Counted from the stretch's first letter, positions 46,526-58,091 are shown. The stretch: DNA of 64,000 bases from Balneolaceae bacterium (GCA_034521445.1 JAXHMM010000005.1:248001-312000), one strand, 5' to 3'. Notes: generated by a model not told the origin, from the sequence alone. Program-made: numbers and translations.

Positions 46526-47655
46526 TCAAGCCTCCTGGAGCACGTCGGTGTCCACGTTCACCTTCTTGATCCAGCCGCCGGCCAGCAGGTCGTCGCCTTC
46601 GTAGCAGACCACGGCCTGTCCGGGTGTGATGGCCTCGCGCCCGGCGGGGAAATAGACCTCCATCTCGTCGTTCGCCGGTCTGGGCGAGATAGCCCACCGC
46701 GCCGTCGTCATTGTAGCGTATGGCGCCGGTGATCTCCATGCCGTCTTCCGGCACACGGTCGTATTTCATCAGGTTGATGTCACGGGCCACGCAGGTGGTG
46801 CTCACCAGGTCCTTTTTCTCGCCCACGGTAATCACGTTGGTCTCGGGATCAATGTCCGTCACGTACACCCTCTTGCCCAGGGCCAGGTCGAGTCCCCTCC
46901 GCTGGCCGATGGTATAGAAGGGATAGCCCTCGTGCTCGCCCACGATGTTGCCCTCCTGGTCCACGAACTTGCCGCCGGACACGCGCTCCTCGAGGCCATC
47001 CACACGGTCCTTCAGGAAGCGCCGGTAGTCGTCGTCCGGCACGAAGCAGATCTCGAGGAGTCAGGCTTGTCAGCCACCTTGGTGAGGCCGAACTCTTCGG
47101 CCATATCGCGGATTTCGGTCTTCTCATAGGTACCCAGGGGAAGATGGTACGCGCCAGGTGCTTCTGGTGCACGCCCCAGAGGGCGTATGACTGGTCCTTG
47201 CGCGGGTCGAGTCCCCTCGAAACCACGTAGCGCCCGTTTTCCTCGCGGACACGGGCGTAGTGCCCCGTGGCAATGTAGTCGCAGCCCAGCTTGTCGGCGC
47301 GGCGCAGCAGGGCTGCCCATTTGATATGGGTGTTGCACAGCACGCAGGGATTGGGCGTGCGCCCCGACATATAGTCCTCCACGAAGCGGTCGATGACCCA
47401 GTCACCGAACTCGTCGCGGATGTCCACGATGAAATGCTTGAAGCCGTGGCGCACCGCAATCTGCCGGGCGTCGTTCATCGACTCCAGCGTGCAGCAGCCC
47501 GTCTCCTTGTCGGACTTCCCCTCTACCCGGGAGTAGTCCCAGGTTTTCATCGTTATGCCTATCACGTCGTATCCCTGCTCCTTGAGCATCACGGCGGAGA
47601 CCGAAGAGTCCACGCCGCCGCTCATGGCAACCAAGATGCGTCCTTTGCTGCTCAT
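46526..47655 (-). CDS. mnmA: tRNA-specific 2-thiouridylase MnmA (frameshifted)
   Basis: MnmA thiolates U34 of tRNAs for Lys, Glu and Gln. About 376 residues after correction. The PP-loop is RILVAMSGGVDSSVSAVML; one catalytic Cys is in TPNPCVLCN, the second in the SSEICFVPDD region; ATGHYARV, RKDQSYALWGV and YTIGQRRGLDLAL are also clear. Single-base errors near 47147, 47060 and 46685 split the gene into three frames. The ATG at 47655 gives MSSKGRILVAMSGG. The gene is essential or important in most bacteria, so real loss is unlikely. Confidence 0.93.
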
Positions 47656-47833
47656 GGGTCGGTTTGCGTGTGCGTTCAATGTGGAATAAGTGCGGTTAAC
47701 AGGCGCTGCGGGCAGATGGCCCGGCGCGAACCCGCAAAGTACCAATTTTTTGTGTAAATCGTGTGAACGTGCAGGCCCGCGAAGAGGTGAAACGGGGAGC
47801 CCGCCCGGCCATTGCCCAACCCCGGACTCCAGA

Positions 47834-48437
47834 CTACAGATAAAGATAGGGCTTCCAATCCTCCTGAACCCCACTGAGGATGGACTGCAGGAAGGTAATG
47901 TGCACGGGCCGGAACGGCTTGCGCTCGAGGGCATGGAGGCTTCCTCCGGGGTACGGTTGCCCTTGCGCACGTTGCACTCGTCGCAGGCGGTCACCGCAGG
48001 TTCTCCCAGGTGTCGCGTCCCCGCGGCTGCGCGGTAGCACGTGGTCGATGGTCAGGTTTCGGGAGGCCCCGCAGTACTGGCAGCGGTTGCCGTCGCGCTT
48101 CATCACGTTGCGCCGGGACAGGACGATTCGATCGTAGGGCAGGTTGATGTAGCGGCGCAGGCGGATGACCGAGGGATATTCGTACTCCTCGACTGATGGT
48201 GCGGAGCTTCTTGTCGGGATAGTCGTGCAGCAACTCAGCCTTGTCCAGCCACAGCAGTTTCACGGAGCGTTCCACGGAGCAGACGCTCAGGGGCTGGTAG
48301 TCCTTGTTGAGTACGAGACATTCGCATCCATCGCTGGAAAAGGTTGTTCCGCCTGCCGGCGGAGGGCCGTCCGGCTCCGGCCGATGCAGGCCCGCCGGGA
48401 GGAATTCCGGTTGATCGTCAACGTGTGGAATCAACAT
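47834..48437 (-). CDS. HNH endonuclease-domain protein (frameshifted)
   Basis: About 200 residues. The N-terminal part reads CLVLNKDYQPLSVCSVERSV and LLWLDKAELLHDYPDKKLR; after correction the zinc-binding HNH core follows: RDGNRCQYCGASRNLTIDHV, RSRGGRDTWENLVTACDEC and NVRKGNRTPEEA, ending in LSGVQEDWKPYLYL. This short stand-alone HNH protein is common in the FCB group; its role is unknown and it is not linked to a methylase here. About four single-base errors are inferred (near 48195, 48040, 47995 and 47935). Confidence 0.85.
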
Positions 48438-48501
48438 GAAATTTCGCTTAAATGCAACGCAGGGGCGCCTGAAGGCGGTCTCCCTTTCAACTTCGCGGGA
48501 C

Positions 48502-49635
48502 TTACCCGCCGAAGAAGAACTTGACGATCTCCGCCTTGATCTCGGGATTGATGGCCACGGCCAGGGCGATTGAGACGGCCAGTCCGATGAGGGCGTAGCC
48601 GGCGTCCTTGCCGATAAGCTTGAGCGACCGGCCCAGGGGCTTGCCCTTGCCGCGCATGTCGCTGAAGGTCATGGCGAGCTCCCGTCGGCCAGCAGTCCGA
48701 ATGAACACCCAGGTGGTGCGTCATGGGGATGCGTTGCTCTGGATCTTGAAAAGTCAGAGGATGACGGCGTAGACGAAGTCGATGATGGTGGCCGATCGGA
48801 TGTCGCGCACATCCGATTTCTCGGTGACCACCTTCTGGATCTTGTCCCCGCGCAGGGTAGAAGAGAATGCCCAGCCCGAAAAAGATGTAGAGGGCGAAAG
48901 CCAGGAACTGCCCAGGCTCAGCGAACGCGGCAGGTAGACCGCGATGTTGGCGGCGTCCTGCATGATCCAGACGGCCCAGAGCGAACCGCTGGTGATCCAC
49001 TGGATGACCGTCCAGTACACTGCCGGCTCACCCTTGACGAATTTCTGGATCACCTTCGAAAGCACCATCCAGACCACGATGGCGACGACGAAGGCTACAA
49101 GGTAGCCCGAGAGACTTTTCACCAGCACGTTGCCGATGGCGCTCGCGCTGGCCGAGAAGCAGCTCAGCAGAAGAAAGGTGGTCGAGACCGGCATGCGCAC
49201 TGCGCGTCAGCAGCAGCAGGAAGATGGGCGCGGCCACCTGCAGAAAGGTGAAGGAGCTGGGGGCCTCCGAAAAGCCCTTCGAGGCCAGGCGCTGGTGGCT
49301 GACGTCCCCGTCGTAGACCACCCAGCTGTAGGATACCGTCACCAGGAAGATGCCCCCGATAAACAGCCAGAGCACCCACCACTTCTTGTCCTCGTTGGAG
49401 GCCAGGAAGGTGCCGATGGTCTGGATGCTGTCGTTGGCGATGGCCGAGTAGCCCGCCAGGGCGAAGCCGACCCACCTGGCCACCTCGGCGTTGGGGAAGG
49501 TGACGCCCGCGATGAAAAGAAGATGCCGATCAGCGCCAGGAAGGTCCGCTCCTCGCGAAAGACCGTGTAAAAACTGGTGGGAATGAGCTGCTGCAGGAAG
49601 GATCGTTTCTCGGATTGCTCGGAGGACTTGGACAT
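48502..49635 (-). CDS. PiT-like inorganic phosphate permease (divergent, frameshifted)
   Basis: A polytopic membrane protein of about 377 residues. Two internally related halves show PiT-like signatures: AIANDSIQTIGTFLASN and MQDAANIAVYLPR, which resemble the ANDxxN motif, and PVSTTFLLLS and PMSTTWVFIGLLAGRE, which resemble the PVSTTH motif. The protein is divergent from classical PiT and could carry another anion. Four or five single-base errors are inferred. The ATG at 49635 gives MSKSSEQSEKRSFLQQ. Pho-box-like repeats lie just upstream, which supports a phosphate role. Confidence 0.6.
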
Positions 49636-49720
49636 TAATGGCAGGTTACATTGCAATGTGCCGGTGCTGTCGGATCGCCGCTGATGATGCGCCGCGGCCC
49701 CGAAAATCCATCCAAGGGTA

Positions 49721-49785
49721 TTAAACATATGTTAACTTAATGTTAACAAACCGCTATATGTCCAATTCTTAACACAATCTTAATG
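49721..49785. promoter_or_regulatory. Pho-box-like direct repeats
   Basis: TTAAAC at 49721, TTAACT at 49732 and TTAACA at 49743 are spaced exactly 11 bases apart; a second pair, TTAACA at 49769 and TTAATG at 49780, is again 11 apart. Direct TTAACA-like repeats with 11-base period are the known layout of PhoB/PhoP boxes. They lie in the 322-base region between the PiT-like permease (minus strand, starting at 49635) and gdhA (plus strand). The rest of that region holds a T-run at 49852 and a possible gdhA -7 element. Confidence 0.55.
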
Positions 49786-49904
49786 CCGCTCCTCCGCCGA
49801 AAGCCCCTGCGCCGCCCTCCCCGGCCCGCCGCCTTAAGGGCTGAACGTTTTTTTTCGTACCTTTCGGTGGGCAATTAAGTGGGTGTTTTCTTCAAAATCC
49901 TCTT

Positions 49905-49912
49905 TATATTTA
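49905..49912 (+). promoter_or_regulatory. Possible gdhA -7 element
   Basis: TATATTTA matches seven of eight positions of the FCB -7 consensus, 46 bases before the gdhA ATG. No convincing -33 element was found. Confidence 0.35.
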
Positions 49913-49957
49913 GCCCGTTTCAATCACCGCGATTTCAATCCATTCAGCACCTTTTTC

Positions 49958-51268
49958 ATGCCCTACCACAAGAACATGTACACCACCGGCTGACGACAAG
50001 GAGCCGGGGCCCAAACTGGACGAGGAATCCCCTTTTGAATCGATGATGGAGCGCTTCCGCTTCGCCGCGGAGATCCTCGACCTGGACGAGGGCATGTTCC
50101 AGTACCTGGGCCAGTCCGGTCAAGCAGGTGATCGTCTCTCGTGCCCGTGGTCATGGACGACGGGCGCATCGAGGTCTTCGAGGGCTACCGTGTGATCCAC
50201 GACAACGTGCTGGGGCCCCTCCGAAGGGGGACTCCGCTACGCCCCCGACGTCACCCTTGAGGAGGTGAAGGCCCTGGCCGCCTGGATGACCTGGAAGTGC
50301 GCCGTGGTCAACGTGCCCTTCGGCGGCGCCAAGGGCGGCATACGATGCAACCCGACGAACTTTCCAAGGCGGAGCTGGAGCGGCTCACCCGCCGCTTCAC
50401 CACCAACATGGTGGAGATCTTCGGAGCCGACCGGGACATTCCCGCCCCCGACATGAACACCAACGAGCAGGTGATGGCGTGGATCATGGACACCTACTCC
50501 ATGAACGTGCGGCGCACCGAAACCGGCGTGGTCACCGGCAAGCCCATCATCCTGGGCGGCTCGCAGGGTCGCAGGGAGGCCACCGGCCGCGGCGTGGTGA
50601 CGGTCACCCTGGGCGCCCTCGACCGCCTCGGCATCCTCCCCAACAAGTGCACGGTGGCCGTGCAGGGCTTCGGCAACGTGGGATCGATCTCCGCCAAGCT
50701 CATGTATGAGCAGGGGGCCAGGGTCATCGCCGTCAGCGACATCTCCGGGGGATACTACCGCAAGGACGGACTCGACATACCGGCCATGATGGACTACGCC
50801 CGGGAAAACGACAACGCCCTGCAGGGATACCCCGAAGCCGACCCCATTACCAACGAGGAGCTGCTGCAGCTGGAATGCGACGTGCTCATTCCCGCGGCCA
50901 AGGAGGACCAGATCGGCGTCACAATGCCGACAAGATCCGGGCCCGCGTCATCGCCGAGGGAGCCAACGGACCGGTGACCGCCAACGCCGACTCCATCCTC
51001 GAGGACAACGGGATTATGGTTCATCCCCGACATCCTGGCCAACGCCGGGGCGGTGACCGTCTCCTGCTTCGAGTGGGTGCAGGACCGCCAGGGTTACTTC
51101 TGGACCGAGGAGCGGGTCAACCGCCGCCTCAACCGCATGATGCGCGACGCCTTCGACAACCTGTTCAAGGTAAGCGAGGAATACCACTGCACCCTGAGGC
51201 AGGCTGCGTACGTATTCGCGATTAACAAAGTGGCCACGGCCCTGAAGATGCGTGGCATCTACGCCTGA
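49958..51268 (+). CDS. gdhA: Glu/Leu/Phe dehydrogenase (glutamate dehydrogenase, frameshifted)
   Basis: About 436 residues after correction; it would interconvert glutamate and 2-oxoglutarate with NAD(P). Recognisable blocks in order: [59 protein letters not shown], the catalytic-lysine region [36 protein letters not shown], the Rossmann motif [12 protein letters not shown], and [12 protein letters not shown]. About six single-base errors lie at 49990, 50115, 50140, 50217, 50340 and 50925-51025. The central 600 bases are intact. Hydrophobic-substrate dehydrogenases cannot be fully excluded. Confidence 0.9.
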
Positions 51269-51308
51269 CTCACTCCTAACCGGGGATCTCACCCTGAACG
51301 CCGAATCA

Positions 51309-51719
51309 GTGACGGGAACCGAACTCGACACGCTGGTACTCTCCTCGAGCTACCGACGAGCTGGAGCGCCTCGAGCCTCATCTGAATAAGCTGCAGGACC
51401 GGCTGGAATTCCACAACGACGAGTACGCTCGCATCATGCTGGCACTCAGCGAAGCCGTCACCAACGCCATCGTGCACGGAAACGGGGAGGACCCCGAAAA
51501 GAGCGTCACCGTGCGCTCCACGTTGGATGAGGGCCGCCTCAGCATCTCGGTGCAGGACGAGGGGAGGGCTTCGATCCCGAACGATCTGCCGGACCCGCTC
51601 AGGGAGGAGATCTGCTCAAGGAGGGCGGGCGCGGCGTCTACCTGATCGAACAGTACTGCGACAGGGTGAACTTCAGCCGGGAGGGCACGCGCATTACCAT
51701 GGAATTTGACCTCGGCTAG
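51309..51719 (+). CDS. RsbW/SpoIIAB-like ATP-binding protein (frameshifted)
   Basis: About 136 residues of the GHKL serine-kinase/anti-sigma type. After correcting an extra T near 51352 the N-terminus reads LVLSSSTDELERLEPHLNK; then the N box RIMLALSEAVTNAIVHGN, the G1 box VQDEGGGFDP and the G2 region LLKEGGRGVYLIEQYCDRV. Such proteins bind a partner sigma factor or phosphorylate an STAS anti-anti-sigma; neither is adjacent. The start is uncertain (GTG 51309 is used). It follows gdhA on the same strand. Confidence 0.7.
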
Positions 51720-51767
51720 GCCGCCTGCCGGCGACCTGCCTCCGCACACACGGCCGGCTGATGTTTC

Positions 51768-52099
51768 CTAGTTGGCAAGCTGGGCTTCCAGCTGCTTCTT
51801 CAGCTGCGCCTTGGGCACGGCGCCCACGATCTGATCGACCACCTCGCCGTTCTTGAAAATCGAGGAGAAGGGGATGCTGCGAATGCCGTATCTTGGTGGA
51901 AATCTGCGGGTTGTTGTCCACGTCCACCTTGCCGATCTTGGCCTGCCCTTCAAATTCGTTCGGCCAGTTCCTCGACGACCGGGGCCACCATGCGGCAGGG
52001 CCCGCACCATTCGGCCCAGAAATCGACCAGGACCGGCTTGTCGGATTGGATAACGTCTTCGTCAAAGGAGTCGTCGGTAAAGGTCAATGCTTTTCCCAT
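51768..52099 (-). CDS. trxA: Thioredoxin (frameshifted)
   Basis: A 110-residue thioredoxin: [20 protein letters not shown], the active site [29 protein letters not shown] and [19 protein letters not shown]. The ATG at 52099 gives MGKALTF. Single-base errors near 51958 and 51893 break the frame; the second disrupts the region around the cis-proline, which reads IRSIPF after correction. Convergent with the RsbW-like gene. Confidence 0.93.
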
Positions 52100-52220
52100 A
52101 ATGCTGTGCTGCTTCAGGTGAGTATTTTTCCAGTGATAATGACACCATTTCAATCAAGAATATCAACGAATAATTCCTCCCGCGCATATCGTTTCTTGCT
52201 ATAACGCTCATCACCGAACT

Positions 52221-55200
52221 TTATGCAGCGGTGCCCTCAGGAGGTCCCCCGTTCGACTTGGCCAGGGCCACCGCATCCTCCCCGACCAGGCCGCGCAGCT
52301 CGGACAGCAGCTCCTCGCTGGGCTCCACCACAAACTTGCGAACATGCATGGGAAAGGGCCGCTTGGCCTCCTCGCTGATCACGTTGAAGCGCACGTTGGC
52401 CTCCCCCGGTGCTCGGCGAAGAGTTCGGCCATGCGGCGCAGCTCCTCCTCGCGCACCTGCGAGGTGTCGATATCCAGGCGCAGCTCCAGGCGGTCGGAGG
52501 AACTTCCGCGCATACTTTCGATGCGCTCGAAGGAGTTGGCGATGATCTTGGGCTCGCCCCTGCGGCTGTCGGTCACGCCCGTCGATAACCACCAGGGTGT
52601 CCACCTGTATCATGCCGAGACAGCGGTCGTAGACGTCGTTGAAGGCGATCACCTCCAACGACCCGCTCAGGTCTTCCACCTGCAGGAATGCGAAGGGTCG
52701 TCCCCGCTTGTCGGTAACCCGTTTCGCCGAGGCGGTGATGCCCTGCGCAACGCACTTCGGTGCGGTCGTCCAGCCGCTCCAGCTTGTCGGGGTCGAGGGA
52801 GTGCGAGCAGAAAAGGCGCACCTCCTCGCGGTACTTGCTCGAGCGGGTGCCCGCTCAGGTAGAATCCGATCAGCTCGCGCTCCTTGTTGAGGCGCTCGAT
52901 GTTCGACCACGGCTCCACCTCCCGCAGCGGCGGCTCGTCGATGGCCGAGGCGCTGCCCGAGCCGTCCCCGAAGAGGTCCGACTGGTTGGATTCCTTCATC
53001 TCCTGCACGCGCGAGCCGTAGCTGAGCAGGGTCTCGATATTCTCCAGCAGCTGCCGCCGGTTGGGATTGACGCTGTCGAAGGCGCCGGCCTGGAAGAGGC
53101 TCTCCAGGGTGCGCTTGTTGCAGACCCGCGAGTCGATGCGGCTGGCGAAGTCATAGACCGAGTCGAAGGGACCGTTCTCCTCGCGCTCTTCCACCACGGC
53201 CTCCACCGCGCTGGTCCCCACGCCCTCGATGGCCTCCATGCCGTACTGGATGCGGCCGTCGAGTGCCACGAACTTGCCCTCCCCGGTATTGATGTTAGGC
53301 GGGTCTACCGTAATGCCGTTGCGGTAGCACTCCTCGATAAACTTGGACACCTTGTCGATGTCGCCCATGTTGTGGCTGAGCACCGCCGCCATGTACTCGG
53401 CGGGATAGTTGGCCTTGAAGAAGGCGGTCTGGTAGGCCACCACGGAGTAGGCGGCCGAGTGCGACTTGTTGAATCCGTAGTTGGCGAACTCGGCCATCAT
53501 GTCGAAGATCTCCCGGGCCTTGGCCCTCCTCCACCCCGTTGGCCAGGGCCTTCTCCACGAAGATCTCCCGCTGCTCGTCCATCACCTTGGTCTTCTTCTT
53601 GCCCATGGCGCGGCGCAGCAGGTCGGCTTCGCCGAGGGAGTAGTTGGCGATGATCTGGGCGGCCTTCATGATCTGCTCCTGGTAGATCATGATCCCGTAG
53701 GTGGGACGCAGCAGCTTCTCCAGGTCGGGGTGCGGGTAGCTCACCTCCTTGCGGCCGTGCTTGCGGTCGATGTACTCGGGGATGAATTTCATCGGACCCG
53801 GCCGGTAGAGGGCGTTCATGGCGATGAGATCGTCCAGCGAGGTCGGCTTGAGCTGCTTGAGGTACTTGCGCATGCCATCCGACTCAAACTGGAAGGTTCC
53901 ACCGTGTTGCCCTTCTGGTAGAGCTCGAAGGTGGTCTCGTCGTCGAAGGGGATCTCGTCGAGTTCGTAGTGGCGGCCGTAGTTGCGCTCCACGTACCGGA
54001 TGGCCGTCTTGAGGATGGAGAGGGTTTCGAGTCCCAGGAAATCCATCTTCAGGAGCCCGCACATCTCGGCGTTGGGCCCGTCGTACTGGGTGATAAGCTC
54101 CTTGTCCTTCGACAGGGCCACCGGCACGTACTCGTCATCTCGACCGGGGCGATGATCACCCCGGCGGCGTGGATGCCCGACTGGCGCACCGAGCCCTCCA
54201 GGGTGCGGGCGTAGCGCATCATCTTGGCCACCTGCGGATCGGGCGCCTCGAAGAGACCGGCGATCTGCTCGGCCGTCTCCGGGTTCTCGCTCTTGTCCAG
54301 TACCTTGTCGAAGGTGTCCACCCGGGGCGGTCGGGGAAGAGCTTGGCGATGCGGTTCACCTCCTGCAGCGGCACCCCCAGCACGCCGTCCCACGTCGCGT
54401 ATGGCCGTCTTGGCCTTCATGGTGCCGTAGGTGACGATCTGCGCCACGTTGCAGCGGCCGTACTCCTCCACCACGTAGTCGATGACCTCCTGGCGGCCGG
54501 TGTCGTCGAAGTCTATGTCGATGTCGGGGGGACTCACCCGCTCCGGGTTCAGGAAGCGCTCGAAGAGCAGGTCGTACTCCATGGGATCGATGTTGATGAT
54601 GCCCAGGCAGTAGGCCACCACCGAGCCCGCGGCCGATCCCCGGCCGGGCCCCACAAACACGCCCCGCCGCCGCGCCTCCGTCGTAAAGTCCTGCACAATC
54701 AGGAAGTAGCCCGGAAAGTCCATTTCGCTGATGATGGACAGCTCCTGCTCGATCGCGCTCGTGCACGTCCTGGGTGACCTCCCCGTAACGCTTCTTCGCC
54801 CCCTCGTAGGTAAGGTGGCGCAGGTAGGCGTCCATGGAATCGAAGCGGTCCGGGATGCTGTAGTGGGGCAGCAGCAGCTCGGAGCTCAGGTCGATGGGAT
54901 CGACCTTGTCCACGATCTCCCGGGTGTTGTCCACCGCCTCCGGCAGGTCGCTGAAAGCTCCTCCATCTCCCCGGGGTCTTCAGGTAGTATTCGGGGTTGA
55001 GGTTGTTGTGGTCGTCCGTAAAGCGGAAGCGGTCGCGGTCGTTGATGTCGGCGTTGGTCTGCAGGGCCAGCAGGATGTCGTGCGGCCTCCGAGTCCTCGC
55101 GATCCACGTAGTGGCAGTCGTTGGTGGCGATCATCTTCACCCGGTACTCCTTTGCCCAGCGTACCAGCACCTCGTTGCAGCGCTGCTGGTCGGAGAGCCC

Positions 55201-55720
55201 GTGGCGCTGCAGCTCCACGTAGTAGTCGTCCCCAAACAGGTCCAGGTACCATTCGAAAATCGCGCGCGCCTCCTCCTCCCCCTTCTTGATGATGGTCTGG
55301 TTGATCTCGCTGGCCAGGCAGCAGGTGGTGGCGATCGAGTCCCTCGCTGTAGCGGGCCAGGGTTTCGTGGTCGATGCGCGGCTTGTAGTAGAGCCCGTCG
55401 GTGTAGCCCAGCGAGCAGAGCTTGGTCAGGTTCTTGTAGCCGGTCATGTTCTTGGCCAGCAGCACCTGGTGGTAGCGGGTGCGGTCCTTGCGGTTCTCCA
55501 TGCCGGAGGGCGTCACATAAAACTCGCAGCCGATGATGGGCTTCACGTCCTGGCGGCGTGCCTCCTTCACGAACTCCGGCACCCCGTACATGTTGCCGTG
55601 GTCGGTGATGGCGAGGCCCGGCATGCCCGCCTTTTTGGTCTTGCGAACCAGCTCGGAGATGCCGGCGGCCCCGTCGAGCATGCTGAATTGCGTGTGGCAG
55701 TGAAGGTGGGAAAAATCCAT
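52221..55720 (-). CDS. dnaE: DNA polymerase III alpha subunit (frameshifted)
   Basis: The replicative polymerase, about 1166 residues. Order of parts: PHP domain (FSHLHCHTQFSMLDGAAG, LAITDHGNMYGVPEF), polymerase core with VGPGRGSAAGSVVAYCLGI, the catalytic aspartates in PDIDIDFDD and SGIHAAGVIIAP, then FQFESDGMRKYLK, NALYRPGPM, MIYQEQIM and FNKSHSAAYSVVAYQTA, a helix-hairpin-helix region, and a C-terminal OB fold (GRPFAFLQVEDLSGSLEVIA). About thirteen single-base breaks are inferred (for example near 55340, 55083, 54757, 54138, 53900, 53525, 52855, 52580 and 52410). All conserved blocks are present in order. Confidence 0.95.
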
Positions 55721-55853
55721 GAGGTCAGCCGCGCTCCCGCTTGATCATTAATTGCATTTTTTTACGAATGGAAACTAGCTTTTTAGTGGCCCAACTGTTT
55801 CTTTTTATACCCCTTTTAAAATAGTAAACAGACACCAAAATAGTGAACCGTTC

Positions 55854-56536
55854 ATGAAGACTTTCCACCGCAATCTGCTACCTGCGCTTTTGATGGCTGC
55901 AACCCTGTTGGCGGGCTGCTCATCATCAGGTAACTACTACCTCGCCCCCGACTACCAGGAGAACAAGGTGAACGAAGAAGTGCTTATCCTGCCGGTCAAG
56001 CAGGAGATCTTCGCCCGGTACTTCCAGCATACCTTCGGCTTCCTGTCGAGCACGCAGGAAGAGATCTTCTGGGACGCCCTGGAGCGCGGCTACTCCCGCT
56101 CGGCCGGCGTCACGGCGCGCACCTACAACCTACGAAAGCATCGATTCCTCCGACTACAAGATCACCTCCCTCGAAATCGAGGACGGCACGATGGAGGTCA
56201 TCACGCCCAGCGGCACCCGGCAGTTCCAGGTGGAGGGCCTCAGCCCCGGTTTCGTGCTGCTGCTGGACCAGTTCAGCTTTGAGAAACGGCTGAGAACGCC
56301 GGCAGCTCGGGCTACGCCGGACACGAGCGCGAAATCGACTACGCGCTGCGCTTCGAGACCAAATATGTGTACCGGGACACCCGCAACAACGCTCCCGTGG
56401 CCTGGGGCATCGCCACCTCCGACAAGGACCTTGAAGGGGAGGATGCCGACCAGAGACGACTACAAGGACCTTCTGACGCGGGTCATGCAAGCGTATCGCC
56501 GAAAATGGTCCCGTGCGCGGGAATCCGCAGCCCTGA
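55854..56536 (+). CDS. Lipoprotein of unknown function (frameshifted)
   Basis: About 227 residues. A clear lipoprotein signal (LLMAATLLAGCSSSG) is followed by YYLAPDYQENKVNEEVLIL, QEEIFWDALERGYSRSAGVT and, after correction, TSLEIEDGTMEVITPSGTRQ, then FVLLLDQFSFE. The C-terminus, RIAENGPVRGNPQP, ends at the TGA at 56536. At least three single-base errors are inferred (about 56132, 56290-56315, and 56450-56490). I do not recognise the family. It is divergent from dnaE. Confidence 0.65.
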
Positions 56537-56741
56537 CGGCCTGCAGGAATCAACGTGGAGGGCTGCCCCTGCCCGCAAAGGGGTTCGCCCACGGGTGAAA
56601 TCTTCAGTCTTAATGTATAATTTCCAGTACCTTACCACGTTGATCACATGGTTATGCGATTTTGAAGAAGCTTGACAGTCCCTACACTTAATCAAAGCAA
56701 AGAGAAATCGCATATATACAGACTCAAAACATCCCAGCGCC

Positions 56742-57479
56742 ATGAAGAAACTATTGACCATTTTCGTCGGTTTTCTGCTGTTCGCGACGAGCCAGGGCTT
56801 TGCCCAGGATAACCAGATCACGGCCGAAGAACTACGGCAATACATAGGTGAGAAAGGCGTCTACCGCACACGTACCAGCAAGCGCGTCAAGGGCACGCCC
56901 TACCTGAACAAGGACTTCAAGATGGGCTACATCATGCTCACCGAGAAGTCCCGCAGCGAGGACCTGCCGCTCCGCCTCAATACCTACGATCAGGAAATTG
57001 AATTCGCCCGCGGCGAAGAGGTATTCGCCATTCCCCCAACCGGATAAAAGGCTTCGTCATCTACAATGAATTCGGCAACGTGGTTTTCAAGAACGGCTTC
57101 CGTTCCGAGGAATACGACGTCAACGGCTCCACCCTGCTGCGCATCATTCACGACGGGCAGACCAAGCTGCTGGCCCATCATGTCACCAACCTGCAGGAAG
57201 ACATGGCCAGCTACGGCATGGCCAGCCAGCTTGACGAATACATTGACGACCGCCACTACTACCTGGTCCAGCCCGACGGCACGTGGAACGAGATCCGCCT
57301 GCGCAAGCGCGACATGCATGCGGAGCCTCGAGCCCTACCGCGACCAGATCGAGGAGTTTGCCAAGCGTAACAGCCTGGACTTCGGCGAGGAGCCCGAAGT
57401 GGCTACCATGCTGAAACACTACGACTCGCTGATTCAGCAGAATTCCGCCTCGAATTCCGGATCGGACGGCGGCTCCTGA
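56742..57479 (+). CDS. Secreted protein of unknown function (frameshifted)
   Basis: About 245 residues with a signal peptide (LLTIFVGFLLFATSQGFAQ). The rest is hydrophilic and mixed alpha/beta: AEELRQYIGEKGVYRT, GYIMLTEKSRSEDLPLRLN, KGFVIYNEFGNVVFKNGF and DEYIDDRHYYLVQPDGTWNE. Two single-base errors (near 57040 and 57325) split it into three frames. The C-terminus is Ser/Asn/Gly-rich. No family recognised. The 205 bases before it are AT-rich, with no motif I can name. Confidence 0.65.
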
Positions 57480-57521
57480 CCCGTCCGAATCCCGGACCGG
57501 GCTATTCCCCGCCCCGGCGAG

Positions 57522-58082
57522 TCACTCCTGCGCGTCCCCGCTTTGAAACGGGCGCGCGCCGAATGAACAGCTCCGTTTGCGGGTTAAGGTGCTCTCGAAG
57601 AGCACGAATTCCCGGACGGGGCATGGTGGTCCCTCCCAGTCGCGGTGGCGGCGCAGCCAGGCGCGGGCCGCCTCCCCGCCGGACCTTCCGGGTCGCCCTT
57701 CACCCGCGCCAGGGTGACGTGCGGCACGTAGCCGCGCCGTTCGGGATCAAGTCCGGCGCCCCGGCACACCTCCTCCACATCCTCCTGCAGCCGCATGAGA
57801 GGCTCCTCCGGCAGCACGCCGGCCCAGATGGCGCCGGGATTCCGTTCGTCCGGGAAACGCGCCCGTGCCCCGGAAGGTGAGCCCGAAGGGCTGAACGTCC
57901 ACCGTGCGGAGGGCGCCGGCAATCGCGCCGGCCGCCGGCTCGGTCACCTCGCCGATAAATCGCAGGGTAAGATGCATCTGTCCGGTGTCCTGCCATTTGA
58001 GTCCGGCGGCGGATGCATCCTGCAGCCGGCCGAGGCTCTCCCGGAGCTCACCGGGAAGGGGTATGGCGACAAAGAGGCGCAT
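57522..58082 (-). CDS. thpR: RNA 2',3'-cyclic phosphodiesterase (frameshifted)
   Basis: A 2H phosphoesterase of the LigT/ThpR type, about 186 residues. It starts MRLFVAIPLPGELRESLG, has the first HxT motif in QMHLTLRFIGEV, and after an error near 57870 continues PGAIWAGVLPEEPL with the second HxT motif in VPHVTLARVKGDPEG. At least one more error lies near 57685, and the C-terminus is uncertain; a TGA at 57522 is used. acyP lies nine bases upstream on the same strand. Confidence 0.8.
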
Positions 58083-58091
58083 GGGGCTTTA

